DNA from: an uncultured Eubacterium sp.
GTDB lineage: Bacteria > Bacillota > Clostridia > Lachnospirales > Lachnospiraceae
Assembly (NCBI GenBank): GCA_910580075.1
Contig: CAJTVR010000032.1
Coordinates: forward strand, 1 to 44,902
Reading direction: 5' to 3'
DNA: 44,902 bases
Position 1 is the first letter of the stretch; each line of letters begins with the position of its first letter. Below the pieces are notes generated by a model. It was given only the letters and a program-made list of their open reading frames with translations, was not told the origin of the DNA and did no database searches. Of this stretch, positions 24,905 to 33,002 are shown piece by piece. A program made the position numbers and the translations under genes.

Positions 24905-25435
24905 CTAAAGCATCCCGGTAAATTCCTTCAGATCCTGAAGAAAAAAATCCGGGGTCACGTCATATTCCAGTCTTTTTATTCCATATCCGCTTTCAAGCAG
25001 CACTGTCTTAAGTCCCGCATTCTTTCCGCAGAGAATATCCGATGCCCGGTCTCCTGCCAGATAAGATCTGCCCATATCTATATCAAAATCTTTTTGTGCC
25101 TGCATCAGCAGGCCTGCTGCCGGTTTTCTGCATGTACATTTTTTTCTGTAAATTCCTATACCTTCTGGATGATGCGGACAATAATATAACGCATCCAGAC
25201 CAGTCATTTCCACTAAATAATCATTCATACCGCGCAGCGTTTCTTCTGTCATCATTCCCCGTGCAACTGCTGACTGGTTTGTTATACAGATCGCAAGAAA
25301 TCCTTTTTGATGCAGTATGTCTATGCAGTGTTTTGTAAACGGAAATATCTCTAAATCCTCTTTCTTCGTGATATAACTCTTTTCCGTACACAATACCCCG
25401 TCTCTGTCCAAAAAAACAGCTGGCTTTTTTTTCAT
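24905..25435 (-). CDS. HAD-IIIA phosphatase, GmhB-like
   Basis: A 176-residue phosphatase of the histidinol-phosphatase / D,D-heptose 1,7-bisphosphate phosphatase (GmhB) group. It has the HAD motif FLDRDGVL with Asp10 and Asp12, TNQS, the GmhB-type zinc loop (Cys86, His88, Cys100, Cys102) and a C-terminal GDRASD motif. In heptose pathways GmhB removes the C7 phosphate from heptose 1,7-bisphosphate. The presence of a GmhA-like isomerase in the same operon supports a heptose or related long-chain sugar branch. No heptose kinase is seen in the window. An A8 run follows the start codon. Confidence 0.85.
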   Translation of the reverse strand: MKKKPAVFLDRDGVLCTEKSYITKKEDLEIFPFTKHCIDILHQKGFLAICITNQSAVARGMMTEETLRGMNDYLVEMTGLDALYYCPHHPEGIGIYRKKCTCRKPAAGLLMQAQKDFDIDMGRSYLAGDRASDILCGKNAGLKTVLLESGYGIKRLEYDVTPDFFLQDLKEFTGML

Positions 25436-25480
25436 ATGACATCTGTCCTATCTTACAATTTCTTTTATCATACTCCGGAT

Positions 25481-26560
25481 TTACTCTGATTTCAAGTTAA
25501 TTTTTTGCTCCATTCGACGCATTTCTTCAAATTCTCCCATGTCCAGAAATGAATCTTCACTGATCGGATACATTCCAACCTGTTTCCCCTGATCCAGCAG
25601 ATCGCTGGCCAGGTCTGTCATATGATAAAACGTGTCTTTTGGAATCATCTGCAGCAGTTCAGGATTTAGCACATACATGCCTGTATTTACAAAATATGAC
25701 ATCTTAGGCTTTTCTTCCATAGATTCTACCACAGCATTTTCTTTTGCATTTATCACCCCGTACGGCACTACAATATTCTTTAACGCTGTTACAATCGTTA
25801 ACATATTTCCGGATTCACAGTGATGCCTGTAAATGTCAGTATAATCTGCATCTATTAAAATATCGCAGTTAGTTACGATAAACGGTTTATCAAATCCTGA
25901 ATCTATCAGCTGCAGACTGCCGGCTGTTCCAAGCGGTTTGTTTTCTTCTACATAATCCATTTTATAATTCGTCATTAAGTCTGCAAAATAAGAGCGTATC
26001 ATTGTTTTACGGTAATTCAGTGTCGCGATAAAATGTCTGATGCCATAATCGCAAAAACGTCCGATAATCCGCTCCATAATCGGAACATCCCCGATTGGTA
26101 TCAGAGGTTTCGGCAAAATCTTTGTATAAGGATATAAACGTGTACCTTTTCCTCCAGCCATAATCACAACGTCCACATCATGCAGTAAATTTTTAACTGC
26201 TTTTGGAGTCTGCACTGTACCGGCTGCATCTTTTATAATAATATCAGTAACTCTGCCTGCTGCATCTAAAACAGGCAGAATATTTATCTGCCATTTATCC
26301 ATATATTCGTATGCTGACTGAACCTCTTTTTTGTATATAGATTTTGGCGATTTATTCATCATAGCTTGAATCTGTTCCTGGAGATCCGCCGTTTTAATAA
26401 TCCACCGGCGGATATCACCGTCTGTTACAATTCCTTCCAGCCTGCACTGCGAATCTACAATAAATAAAATCCCTTCTGCATTCACATCTATTTTCTGCAT
26501 AGCGTCTACAATGCTTATATTTCCCGGAGAAAGAAATTCTTTTAACCTTTCGCTATTCAT
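25481..26560 (-). CDS. CBS-domain sugar-1-phosphate nucleotidyltransferase, PtmE-like
   Basis: A 359-residue fusion. Residues 1-118 hold two CBS domains (VTDGDIRRWI and LPVLDAAGRVTDIIIK). From about 128 a nucleotidyltransferase domain starts with VIMAGGKGTRLYPYTKILPKP and continues with TNCDILIDADY and VNTGMYV. This architecture matches PtmE, the glucosamine-1-phosphate guanylyltransferase of the Campylobacter legionaminic acid route; HddC-type heptose guanylyltransferase is the alternative. It overlaps the aminotransferase gene by eight bases, linking it to LegC/LegB. The CBS pair may sense an adenine nucleotide. Exact substrate not shown by sequence. Confidence 0.8.
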   Translation of the reverse strand: MNSERLKEFLSPGNISIVDAMQKIDVNAEGILFIVDSQCRLEGIVTDGDIRRWIIKTADLQEQIQAMMNKSPKSIYKKEVQSAYEYMDKWQINILPVLDAAGRVTDIIIKDAAGTVQTPKAVKNLLHDVDVVIMAGGKGTRLYPYTKILPKPLIPIGDVPIMERIIGRFCDYGIRHFIATLNYRKTMIRSYFADLMTNYKMDYVEENKPLGTAGSLQLIDSGFDKPFIVTNCDILIDADYTDIYRHHCESGNMLTIVTALKNIVVPYGVINAKENAVVESMEEKPKMSYFVNTGMYVLNPELLQMIPKDTFYHMTDLASDLLDQGKQVGMYPISEDSFLDMGEFEEMRRMEQKINLKSE

Positions 26561-27737
26561 GGGCCATTTCCTCTAACGTCTTTTTAATTTCATCTGCAGC
26601 ATAATGAATCTCATCCTTTGTAATCTGCGTACTGCACGGAATATTCAGAATCCGGCTGCTATAATATACAGCGCGGTCGATTTCATATGCTTCCTCGCCC
26701 AGATACGGTTTCTGCTCATGAATCAGTCCCCAGACCGGACGCGTCTGAATCCCCTTATCCTGCAGGTTTTCTATGATATCATGCAGACTGCCCTTCATTT
26801 TTTCTATTTCAATCTGCAGCGAATAGAACCAGTGATTTGAAAATGTCCCTTTTCGGAACGAAAGCAGATTTCCAAGATGAAAACCTTCAAATAACTGCTG
26901 ATAAAGTTTAAAGTTATTCTGTTTCCTTTTTATAAACTCATCCAGTTCCTCCATTTGTGCCACACCCAGAGCTGCCTGCAGATTGGTCATACGGTAATTA
27001 TAGCCTATCTCATGGTGAACATAATAATGCGGATCATCCTTTGCCTGTGCTGATAAATATCTCAAGTGCTCCACATCTTCTTTTTTTCGCGCTACAGCTG
27101 CCCCGCCGCCGCCAGTCGTAATAATTTTATTTCCGTTAAATGAAAAAGCCCCAAAATCACCAATCGTCCCTGCATACTTCCCTACATATCTGCCTTCCAG
27201 ATATTTCGTTCCAAGAGCTTCTGTTGCATCTTCAATCACATATAATCCATATTCAGCTGCAATGTCCATAATTGCTTCCATATCTGCGAGATTGCCGAAT
27301 ACATGCACGACAATGACCGCTTTTACAGTCTTCTTGCTTTTTCTGTGTACCAGCCCTTTACTGGTCCTTTCGCACTCAGATTCACAAAATTTCCTGAGTT
27401 TGCAGGGGTCCATGCACAGACTGTCATCACAGTCCATAAAAACCGGGCTTGCAAACTGGTATTTTACTGGATTCACTGCCGCTATAAAAGTCAGAGCCGG
27501 AACCAGAACCATATCTCCAGGCAGTACATTGCATTCTACAAGTGATAAATGCAGAGCAGCTGTCCCGCTCTGGCATGCTGCTGCCTGCTCTGTCTGCAGA
27601 AATTCAGCTATGCGCTCTTCTAATGTCCGGATATACGCGCCTCCGGTAGAAACCCATCCCTGATTCAGCGCATCATTTACATATTTAGATTCATTACCTT
27701 CAAAATTGGGAATCGATAATGGTATAAAACGTTCCAT
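26553..27737 (-). CDS. legC: DegT/DnrJ/EryC1 aminotransferase, LegC-like
   Basis: A 394-residue PLP-dependent sugar aminotransferase. It has SGTAALHLSL (phosphate-binding), EDATEALG with the pyridine-nitrogen Asp near 170, and FNGNKIITTGGGG with the Schiff-base lysine at about 204. LegC aminates the 4-keto group of the sugar nucleotide in legionaminic acid synthesis; the opening IPLSIPNFEGNESKYV is typical of that subgroup. It lies 50 bases after LegB and overlaps the PtmE-like gene. A related PseC or DesI-type role is the alternative, but the neighbours favour LegC. Confidence 0.82.
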   Translation of the reverse strand: MERFIPLSIPNFEGNESKYVNDALNQGWVSTGGAYIRTLEERIAEFLQTEQAAACQSGTAALHLSLVECNVLPGDMVLVPALTFIAAVNPVKYQFASPVFMDCDDSLCMDPCKLRKFCESECERTSKGLVHRKSKKTVKAVIVVHVFGNLADMEAIMDIAAEYGLYVIEDATEALGTKYLEGRYVGKYAGTIGDFGAFSFNGNKIITTGGGGAAVARKKEDVEHLRYLSAQAKDDPHYYVHHEIGYNYRMTNLQAALGVAQMEELDEFIKRKQNNFKLYQQLFEGFHLGNLLSFRKGTFSNHWFYSLQIEIEKMKGSLHDIIENLQDKGIQTRPVWGLIHEQKPYLGEEAYEIDRAVYYSSRILNIPCSTQITKDEIHYAADEIKKTLEEMAHE

Positions 27738-27787
27738 ATGCCGCCTCCTGTTGTACTTTTACATCATTTCAGACAATCTTTTATCAA

Positions 27788-28768
27788 TTATATATTATAA
27801 ATATCTGTCTTGTAGCAGTCCATATGTTCCCGCATCCATGCAATCGTTTCTTCAATTCCCTGTGCAAAAGAATACTGCTGCTGCCAGTCTGTCAGTTTTT
27901 TAATTTTTTCATTCGATCCAAGCAGACGGTTCACTTCACTCTTCTGCGGACGCAGCCGTTCCTGTTCACATACAATTTCTGCTTTCGGGTTAATCTGGGA
28001 AATAATCTCTTTTGCCAGCTCTCCGATTGATATTTCCTGCTGCGTTGCAATATTAATTTCTTCGCCGACTGTCTGGTCAGACTCTGCGATTGCGATAAAT
28101 CCTGCCGCCGTGTCTTTGACATAATTGAAATCTCTGGTCGGAGTCAGCGAGCCAAGTTTAATTTTCTCTATGCCAGCCAGCAGCTGTGTAATAATCGTAG
28201 GAATCACAGCTCTCGCAGACTGCCTCGGGCCATAAGTATTAAACGGCCTGACAATCGATACCGGCAGTTCAAAACTGCGGTAAAAACTCTCTGCCAGACG
28301 GTCTGCCCCTATTTTGGTCGCGGAATACGGCGACTGCCCCTGAAACGGATGATGTTCATCAATTGGCACATACTGTGCTGTGCCATAAACTTCTGATGTA
28401 GACGTCACGAGCACACGCTCAAGGCTGAAGTCTCTGGCAGCCTGAAGGACATTCAATGTTCCTTTGATATTTGTATCAACATACGAATCCGGGGAATGAT
28501 AGCTAAACGGTATAGCGATTAATGCCGCCAGATGAAATACAGCATCCACATCCGAAACAGCCGTACGTACACCATTCGGGTCGCGGATATCCCCTGTAAA
28601 AATTTCGATCTGTGAAAGCTTATCTTTTGGAAGTGTGTCCAGCCAGCCCCAGGTATTAAATGAATTATAATAAGAGAACGCTTTTACATCATACCCTTTT
28701 TCCAGCAGGCACTCTGTAAGGTGACTGCCAATAAACCCGTCCGCTCCGGTTACTAACACTTTTTTCAT
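27788..28768 (-). CDS. legB: NAD-dependent sugar 4,6-dehydratase, LegB-like
   Basis: A 326-residue extended SDR enzyme. It has the Rossmann motif GADGFIG (8-14), TSTSEVYG, and catalytic Tyr148/Lys152 in PYSATK, with RPFNTYGPRQSARAVIP. The segment SYYNSFNTWGWLDTL after the first strand is characteristic of LegB, which makes the 4-keto-6-deoxy intermediate from a GDP- or UDP-GlcNAc-type donor. It sits immediately before LegC in transcription order, the expected next step. Start is the ATG with GGAGAAA upstream. Confidence in the LegB subgroup is good but based on motif memory. Confidence 0.84.
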   Translation of the reverse strand: MKKVLVTGADGFIGSHLTECLLEKGYDVKAFSYYNSFNTWGWLDTLPKDKLSQIEIFTGDIRDPNGVRTAVSDVDAVFHLAALIAIPFSYHSPDSYVDTNIKGTLNVLQAARDFSLERVLVTSTSEVYGTAQYVPIDEHHPFQGQSPYSATKIGADRLAESFYRSFELPVSIVRPFNTYGPRQSARAVIPTIITQLLAGIEKIKLGSLTPTRDFNYVKDTAAGFIAIAESDQTVGEEINIATQQEISIGELAKEIISQINPKAEIVCEQERLRPQKSEVNRLLGSNEKIKKLTDWQQQYSFAQGIEETIAWMREHMDCYKTDIYNI

Positions 28769-28828
28769 GGAAATTTCTCCTTTATTAACTATGATTCACA
28801 TATGAATATTTTATATAACTATGCTTTA

Positions 28829-29518
28829 TTATGACAGACTCTGCTGCATATAGATCTCTACAAGCAGAAAATCTACGATATTGTCTATATCAACAGACCG
28901 CTCTTTCGGCATAATATATGCATGAGAAAAACGGTCATACAAATCTCCACGACGCATTAAAAAATCAATGTTTACCAGATAAATTGCCCCGTTTACACGG
29001 TAATATACAGGCAGCTGCTGCCTGGGTACTTCATATTCCATGCTTTGAAAACCCTTCATGTTTCCGTCTTCCGGCAGCGTGTTGCTCCATAAAGGTGTAT
29101 GGTCCATCTCACAGACTCCGATGACAGCTTCTGCATTTTTTTCCTCTATCAGCGAAAAAGCATTCCGGATATCCTGGGCAGTGCGCAATGGCGATGTTGG
29201 CTGCAGCAGCATCACCCGTTCAAACTTCTTTCCCATCTGCTCATACTTCTTAAGAACAATACGCACTGCATCCCAGATGTCTGAAGTATCTGATGCAAGT
29301 TCCGGTTCTCTTAAAAAAGGAACGTCTGCCCCGTATTCTTTTGCTATTTCTGCATACTTTTCACTGTCTGTAGAAACATGAATGCATGTAAAACATCCTG
29401 ACTCTTTCGCTGCCTCTATAGAATATGCCATCAGTGGTTTTCCATTCAGCAGTTTTATATTTTTATCTTTCAGTCCCTTCGAGCCGCTTCTGGCCATAAT
29501 CACCGCAATACTACTCAT
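28829..29518 (-). CDS. CMP-nonulosonate (acylneuraminate) cytidylyltransferase
   Basis: A 229-residue cytidylyltransferase of the NeuA / LegF / PtmB group that activates a nonulosonic acid as its CMP sugar. The N-terminal MARSGSKGLKDKN is the CTP-binding P-loop-like motif. LLQPTSPLRTAQDI and the C-terminal DIDNIVDF metal-site segment are also present. The ATG at 29518 follows AAGGAG; the longer frame starting nine residues earlier is not favoured. It is adjacent to LegB and LegC, so legionaminic acid or a derivative is the likely substrate. The NeuB-type synthase that makes the acid is not in this window. Confidence 0.85.
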   Translation of the reverse strand: MSSIAVIMARSGSKGLKDKNIKLLNGKPLMAYSIEAAKESGCFTCIHVSTDSEKYAEIAKEYGADVPFLREPELASDTSDIWDAVRIVLKKYEQMGKKFERVMLLQPTSPLRTAQDIRNAFSLIEEKNAEAVIGVCEMDHTPLWSNTLPEDGNMKGFQSMEYEVPRQQLPVYYRVNGAIYLVNIDFLMRRGDLYDRFSHAYIMPKERSVDIDNIVDFLLVEIYMQQSLS

Positions 29519-29589
29519 CCCGCCAATCTCCTTTTCTTCCTGCAAACTCCTGCACTCTGCCTGCTGCGTTACTGTTTTTACCAGCTGCT

Positions 29590-30660
29590 TTATGCATCCT
29601 GCTGCATTCCAGATACATCTGCAATAATCTGCCCGTCATATTCTGCATCATCTATTTTCTGCGGCTTTTCTCCGCCTTCCATCTCATTGTTATATTTTCC
29701 AGGCACCGGTGTTCTGCAGCCTTTACCCTGTAAAAACCACTCATATTCCAAATCGATATGCCCGGCATCAACGGCCTGGCAGCCTGCCATATATAGATCA
29801 TAAGCCAGTACTGCAGCCGACGGCCCCAGAGCCAGCAAAAACAGGGTATCTTTCGGCTGTCTTAAACAGACATCCAGTATCTGATGATATCTGGAAAATG
29901 CATTTTCAGCAGGTACCAGAATCCTCTGTATAGATGCTGCATTTTCAAACAGATTATTTCCGGCACCCATCCGGGTCATACAGCCTTCCACAAATACACA
30001 GTTTCTGCCATCCCAGATCTTCCTTAACTGCCTGAACCGCTCTGCCGGGGCATCCGTCTGGTTATCTGCATATATTACATAAGGACGTGTAATATATGCA
30101 TCATAATACCTGCGCTGTCTGTTTAGCAGATTCAGATGTTCCCTGCGTACAGTTCTCGTCATATAATGCCTGATTTCCCGTCTGGCCTGAGGCGTATACT
30201 GATCCAGCGACCCGTAATTATCCGCAATGGCAACAAGCAGATTTTTCTCGTCAGAATGCAGGACTTCTTTTAGCCGCTTTGCCAGATTGTCATCTTTTAC
30301 AGTCTGGAACTTATGCCGGATCCGGTTCTGCATCGCTGCAAATTCCCCGTCGCCAAACCGGACAATTGATGCCCCGTCATCAATCAGCCGCTTTATTGTC
30401 TCTTCCCTGGCTGCAATGCTTGGATACCAGAATTCCGGCTCTTCTTCCTTCCTTCTGTCATCCATTATTTCAAACTTTACGTTTTCTCTGTAATGTTCGA
30501 TATCTGCGAGTGTATCGTCCATCCAGTCTGCAAGCTGCCGGTTTGACCGTATTAAGACCTGATTGCTTTTTTCCAGGGATATGATTCGCTGCTGCATATT
30601 CTCTGAAATTGAAAGTAATTGTAAAAACTGATCATACAGCTGCTGTTCATTCCCTTTCAT
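29590..30660 (-). CDS. GT-D fold glycosyltransferase
   Basis: A 356-residue protein with an N-terminal coiled coil (about residues 10-60) followed by a GT-D / DUF1792-type domain. Its signature RFGDGEFAAM (101-110) supplies the DGE residues expected to bind metal and nucleotide sugar. Later segments FVEGCMTRMGAGNNLF and LFLALGPSAAVLAYDLYMAG fit the family. GT-D enzymes are known from streptococcal Ser-rich adhesin glycosylation, so a protein-linked glycan role is consistent. The ATG at 30660 follows AGGAGAGGATGC, ten bases after gmhA. Donor sugar unknown. Confidence 0.8.
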   Translation of the reverse strand: MKGNEQQLYDQFLQLLSISENMQQRIISLEKSNQVLIRSNRQLADWMDDTLADIEHYRENVKFEIMDDRRKEEEPEFWYPSIAAREETIKRLIDDGASIVRFGDGEFAAMQNRIRHKFQTVKDDNLAKRLKEVLHSDEKNLLVAIADNYGSLDQYTPQARREIRHYMTRTVRREHLNLLNRQRRYYDAYITRPYVIYADNQTDAPAERFRQLRKIWDGRNCVFVEGCMTRMGAGNNLFENAASIQRILVPAENAFSRYHQILDVCLRQPKDTLFLLALGPSAAVLAYDLYMAGCQAVDAGHIDLEYEWFLQGKGCRTPVPGKYNNEMEGGEKPQKIDDAEYDGQIIADVSGMQQDA

Positions 30661-30670
30661 GCATCCTCTC

Positions 30671-31249
30671 CTACAGACATTCTCCGTCTCTTTCCAAAAT
30701 AGCATCCACAATCTGCTGCAATATCAGATTATGAATAGATTCTACGATTCCATAATGACACACCGGTACATGCACATTATAAACGCCTGTACCGCAGATA
30801 CGGTTCTTCTTTTCAAATCCGGAAAACGTTACAATTTTCATCCTTTTATTCTGAGCGACACTGACCGCATTCACAATATTCTGTGAATTACCGGAGCTGC
30901 TGATTGCTACAAGCAGGTCGCCTTCATTTGACAAAAATTCCAGAGGTTTTGAAAAAATATATTCGTATCCATAATCATTTCCCATACAGGTAGTGACCGA
31001 ATTATCATACAGGCTGTAAGTCTTCATCCCTCCATTTTTCATGAAATCCGCCGTCATATGGCTGGCAATTGCAGCACTTCCTCCATTGCCGATAAAAAAC
31101 ACCTGTTTCTGGCTGTTTTTTATTTCCGAAAAAAGTTCTACCAGTTTCTGCATGGCTTCTTCATAACTGGAATATGCGGTTCCATCCTGACTATATACCT
31201 GGGTTGACTGCAGACTCTGCATAAGCTTATTCAGATAATCCGTATACAT
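30671..31249 (-). CDS. SIS-domain phosphosugar isomerase, GmhA-like
   Basis: A 192-residue single-SIS-domain protein like sedoheptulose-7-phosphate isomerase (GmhA). It has FFIGNGGSAAIASHM (52-65), ISSSGNSQN (116-124) and the C-terminal ESIHNLIL with the conserved histidine. The early acidic position after SHMTA is Asp where E. coli GmhA has Glu-type residues, a feature I associate with the Firmicutes subgroup. Together with the GmhB-like gene it suggests formation of a heptose phosphate. The split transketolases nearby could in principle feed or replace the C7 supply. The ATG follows TGGAGGAATTCA. Confidence 0.8.
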   Translation of the reverse strand: MYTDYLNKLMQSLQSTQVYSQDGTAYSSYEEAMQKLVELFSEIKNSQKQVFFIGNGGSAAIASHMTADFMKNGGMKTYSLYDNSVTTCMGNDYGYEYIFSKPLEFLSNEGDLLVAISSSGNSQNIVNAVSVAQNKRMKIVTFSGFEKKNRICGTGVYNVHVPVCHYGIVESIHNLILQQIVDAILERDGECL

Positions 31250-31291
31250 TGAATTCCTCCATGAATGATTCAGCGCTCAGCGCCCTTTATT

Positions 31292-32278
31292 TTATTTGCC
31301 TAGATACTTAAACCAGTCTTTTGTGGCTGTATCGATTGTATCCGGCGTCCATACCGGCGCTTCTTTCCAGTAATCGATATTTTCAAGAATTTTGGCAACT
31401 CCTTCTTCTAATGTAATCTTTGCTTTCCATCCTAACGCTTTTTCTATCTTTTCTGTATTTGCAAACGTACAGTCCGGTTCACCCGGGCGTTTCGGAATAT
31501 GTACGATTTCACCTCCGAGCAGTTCGCACAGACGGTTTACCGAATAAGTGCCGCCGCTGCCGACATTAAATGTATCATTTACAATGTCTGACATTGCTGC
31601 TGTGTAAAATGCATCTGCTACATCCGTCACGTATGTAAAATCCCTGGTCTGCTCTCCGGTTCCTACTACCGTAAAAGGCTTTCCGGCTAGCTTCTGTGCA
31701 AGAAATACTCCAAATACTGCCCCGTAAGTACCAGACGTCCTGGAACGTGTTCCGTAAACGTTAAATAACCGCAGTGTAATTACCGGAAGTCCGTATACCT
31801 GTCCCCAGTGAAGAAGCGTTTCCTCTCCTAACCGCTTTGTTAATGCGTATGGATACTGCGGACGGATCTGTGCCGTTTCTTTCGTCGGAAATTCATCCGG
31901 AATTCCATAACAGGAAGAAGACGCTGCATATACTAGTTTTTTAACACCTGCATTTTTTGCGCATTCTGCTACGTTATAAGTTCCAAGCACATTGGAAGAA
32001 TAATATTCCCATGGCTGCTGAATAGACGGCACGATATCTGCAAGGGCTGCCAGATGGAATACATAATCCACCCCTTCAAAAATTGGTTCGATATCCTCTC
32101 TGTTTCGAATATCTTTCTGGTAAACCGTTAACTGGCTGCAGCCTTTCTGGTGGTCCAGATTCTGCGGACGTCCGGTTGTGAAATTATCTATAACACGTAC
32201 TTCGTGTCCTTCTGAAATCAGACGGTCTGTAATATGAGAGCCGATAAAGCCGCAGCCGCCTGTTACTAATGAAACCAT
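31292..32278 (-). CDS. NAD-dependent sugar epimerase/dehydratase
   Basis: A 328-residue extended SDR protein. It has TGGCGFIGSH for NAD binding, HLAALADIVPSIQQP, SSSCYGIPDEFP, and the YPYALTK catalytic Tyr-Lys pair, with RLFNVYGTRSRTSG in the sugar domain. It resembles UDP-hexose 4-epimerases of the WbpP/GalE class. The ATG at 32278 is eight bases from AGGAGG; the ATG six bases upstream is too close. Which nucleotide sugar it handles cannot be told. It precedes gmhA in the operon and follows a methyltransferase gene. Confidence 0.82.
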   Translation of the reverse strand: MVSLVTGGCGFIGSHITDRLISEGHEVRVIDNFTTGRPQNLDHQKGCSQLTVYQKDIRNREDIEPIFEGVDYVFHLAALADIVPSIQQPWEYYSSNVLGTYNVAECAKNAGVKKLVYAASSSCYGIPDEFPTKETAQIRPQYPYALTKRLGEETLLHWGQVYGLPVITLRLFNVYGTRSRTSGTYGAVFGVFLAQKLAGKPFTVVGTGEQTRDFTYVTDVADAFYTAAMSDIVNDTFNVGSGGTYSVNRLCELLGGEIVHIPKRPGEPDCTFANTEKIEKALGWKAKITLEEGVAKILENIDYWKEAPVWTPDTIDTATKDWFKYLGK

Positions 32279-32314
32279 ATACATATCCTCCTATATATCT
32301 GATGCAGATCCTGC

Positions 32315-32995
32315 CTATCTTAAACCAGCGCCTATTCCCCATATATACTGACACATAGGCGCATATCCAGTATGCACTACTTCGTCATTCATGCCGAATA
32401 AGAAAACATTATGAAAATACCTGTTCAGCAGTTCCTTCAGGCTCTTATGATCTTTCAGATTAATGTGCAGCGCTGCACTCAGCGGCGACGCATAAGCTGC
32501 TGCTGCCAGATTCGGTGTTCCTATGATCATAACAGCATCTTCTTTTCTTTCATATGATTTTATCATATTCTGCATAAAAACGTCTTCTTTTTCCGGGTCC
32601 ACATGTTCAATGACATCTATATTGTATATTGCACTCACTTTTGCATCTACCGGGCTTATATTCATATCATTTTGTATAAATTCTACATGATTCAGAAAGC
32701 CTAATCTTTCCTTATTACTTTGAATCAGTCTTTCTTCCCAGTCTACTACATACAGCTTCTCCTTCACCGCCTGTGCAGTAATCGGGACTCCAAACCCGTC
32801 TCCGCACCCTACTTCCATTACCCGTTCTCTGCCTTCAAGCATTTTAGCGGCAAATTTATATCTTGAGAGCACAAAAACCATATGTTTTGGATCACACCTC
32901 ATAGTTTCTGAAATCCATGGACCAAGTTTTAGTTCTTCTACTTCAAAATATTTTTGTATCTCTTCGTTATATTTCTGTTTAACATCCATTCCCAT
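32315..32995 (-). CDS. SAM-dependent methyltransferase
   Basis: A 226-residue class I methyltransferase with motif I VMEVGCGDGFGVPIT (about 59-73), YVVDWEERLI, and IYNIDVIEHVDPEKED. The C-terminal RYFHNVFLFGMNDEVVHTG matches the methyltransferase at 23708-24460, showing paralogy and probably related substrates. The start is ambiguous between two ATGs six bases apart after TAGGAG. It lies between another methyltransferase and an epimerase, so a methylated sugar product is likely; the position methylated is unknown. Confidence 0.85.
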   Translation of the reverse strand: MGMDVKQKYNEEIQKYFEVEELKLGPWISETMRCDPKHMVFVLSRYKFAAKMLEGRERVMEVGCGDGFGVPITAQAVKEKLYVVDWEERLIQSNKERLGFLNHVEFIQNDMNISPVDAKVSAIYNIDVIEHVDPEKEDVFMQNMIKSYERKEDAVMIIGTPNLAAAAYASPLSAALHINLKDHKSLKELLNRYFHNVFLFGMNDEVVHTGYAPMCQYIWGIGAGLR

Positions 32996-33002
32996 TTTTC
33001 TC

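Noticed and set aside
25426..25435. A8 run after the start codon of the GmhB-like gene as a slippage switch
   Set aside because: AAA AAA AAG lysine codons after ATG are common in AT-rich genomes; no other sign of variation.
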